Shown piece after piece: positions 13,037 to 13,156 of a stretch of DNA of 13,156 nt (position 1 is the first letter of the stretch; each line of letters opens with the position of its first letter). The notes under the pieces are model-generated. The model saw nothing but the letters and a program-made list of their open reading frames with translations, searched no databases and had not been told where the DNA came from. Source of the stretch: Thermoplasmata archaeon (GTDB taxonomy: Archaea; Thermoplasmatota; Thermoplasmata; Lutacidiplasmatales; UBA184); the NCBI GenBank assembly GCA_021798415.1, contig JAJZGO010000037.1, positions 1 to 13,156 on the forward strand. Reading direction: 5' to 3'. Position numbers and translations under genes: made by a program.

Positions 13037-13051
13037 CCGCACGCGCTCGAC

Positions 13052-13064
13052 GGCGGTCGCCGCC
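13052..13064 (+). terminator. Hairpin with pyrimidine-rich tail after the Nudix gene
   Basis: GGCGG (13052-13056) pairs with CCGCC (13060-13064) across a three-base TCG loop, 15 bases after the Nudix stop, followed by TCTTCGCCCCTCC. The pyrimidine-rich tail is compatible with an archaeal transcript end, but T runs are short, so this is tentative. Confidence 0.3.
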
Positions 13065-13109
13065 TCTTCGCCCCTCCGGGCCGGCGGGCGCGCGGACGGC
13101 CACCCGATG

Positions 13110-13131
13110 ATTTAAATACCACCTTAAATAG
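13110..13131 (+). promoter_or_regulatory. Tandem TATA promoter for a gene beyond the window
   Basis: Two strong TATA boxes follow each other: TTTAAATACC at 13111-13120 and CTTAAATA at 13123-13130, the strongest AT-rich block in the window. Initiation from them would fall at about 13141-13155, so the gene they drive begins at or past the window edge on the plus strand. A minus-strand direction is unlikely because the Nudix gene ends convergently there. The doubled element suggests high or dual-level expression. Confidence 0.7.
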
Positions 13132-13156
13132 TTCCGCGGCGAGGGATTACCTTGGT

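Overview
The window looks like a stretch of chromosome from a GC-rich archaeon (about 70% G+C by eye), most likely a euryarchaeal/Thermoplasmatota-type heterotroph. The evidence is a stand-alone Bud32 kinase of the KEOPS complex, an archaeal thiolase paired with a DUF35 zinc-ribbon/OB-fold protein, a ThiI-type PP-loop enzyme, and AT-rich TATA boxes sitting 20-30 bases upstream of start codons in very GC-rich surroundings. Several of those starts look leaderless. The lineage is inferred; no rRNA or other decisive marker is present. I see no mobile element, CRISPR array, tRNA or rRNA.

Layout. Bases 2-679 (+) carry the C-terminal part of an NAD(P)HX dehydratase cut by the window edge. It converges, across two GC hairpins, on a minus-strand block: MFS transporter (2331-3518), agmatinase-family ureohydrolase (1406-2281) and Bud32 (746-1399). 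The last two form a tight pair. Diverging from the transporter is a plus-strand pair, enoyl-CoA hydratase (3707-4492) and acyl-CoA dehydrogenase (4495-5688). These converge on a minus-strand operon of thiolase (7974-9128), DUF35 protein (7545-7955) and long-chain-type acyl-CoA ligase (5838-7538). Further upstream on the minus strand lie a small unknown protein (9171-9515), a membrane protein with a C-terminal zinc ribbon (9694-10308) and a ThiI-like PP-loop protein with no THUMP region (10486-11112). Divergent from these on the plus strand are an alpha/beta hydrolase (11358-12167), a 57-residue coiled-coil protein (12222-12395) and a CoA-pyrophosphatase-like Nudix hydrolase (12398-13036). The window ends in a strong tandem TATA promoter for a gene outside it.

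Function. The central 5.4 kb encodes most of an acyl-CoA degradation route: activation (ligase), first oxidation (dehydrogenase), hydration (crotonase) and thiolysis (thiolase with DUF35). A 3-hydroxyacyl-CoA dehydrogenase and electron-transfer flavoprotein are not in the window. The CoA-type Nudix protein and the alpha/beta hydrolase nearby may also act on CoA esters or their products, but that is only suggested by proximity. Bud32 (tRNA t6A), the ThiI-like enzyme (probably tRNA s4U) and the agmatinase (polyamines) are housekeeping functions.

The least explained items are the THUMP-less ThiI-like protein, Bud32 with an altered DFG motif, two small unknown proteins, and an 18-bp perfect palindrome abutting the promoter of the coiled-coil/Nudix pair.
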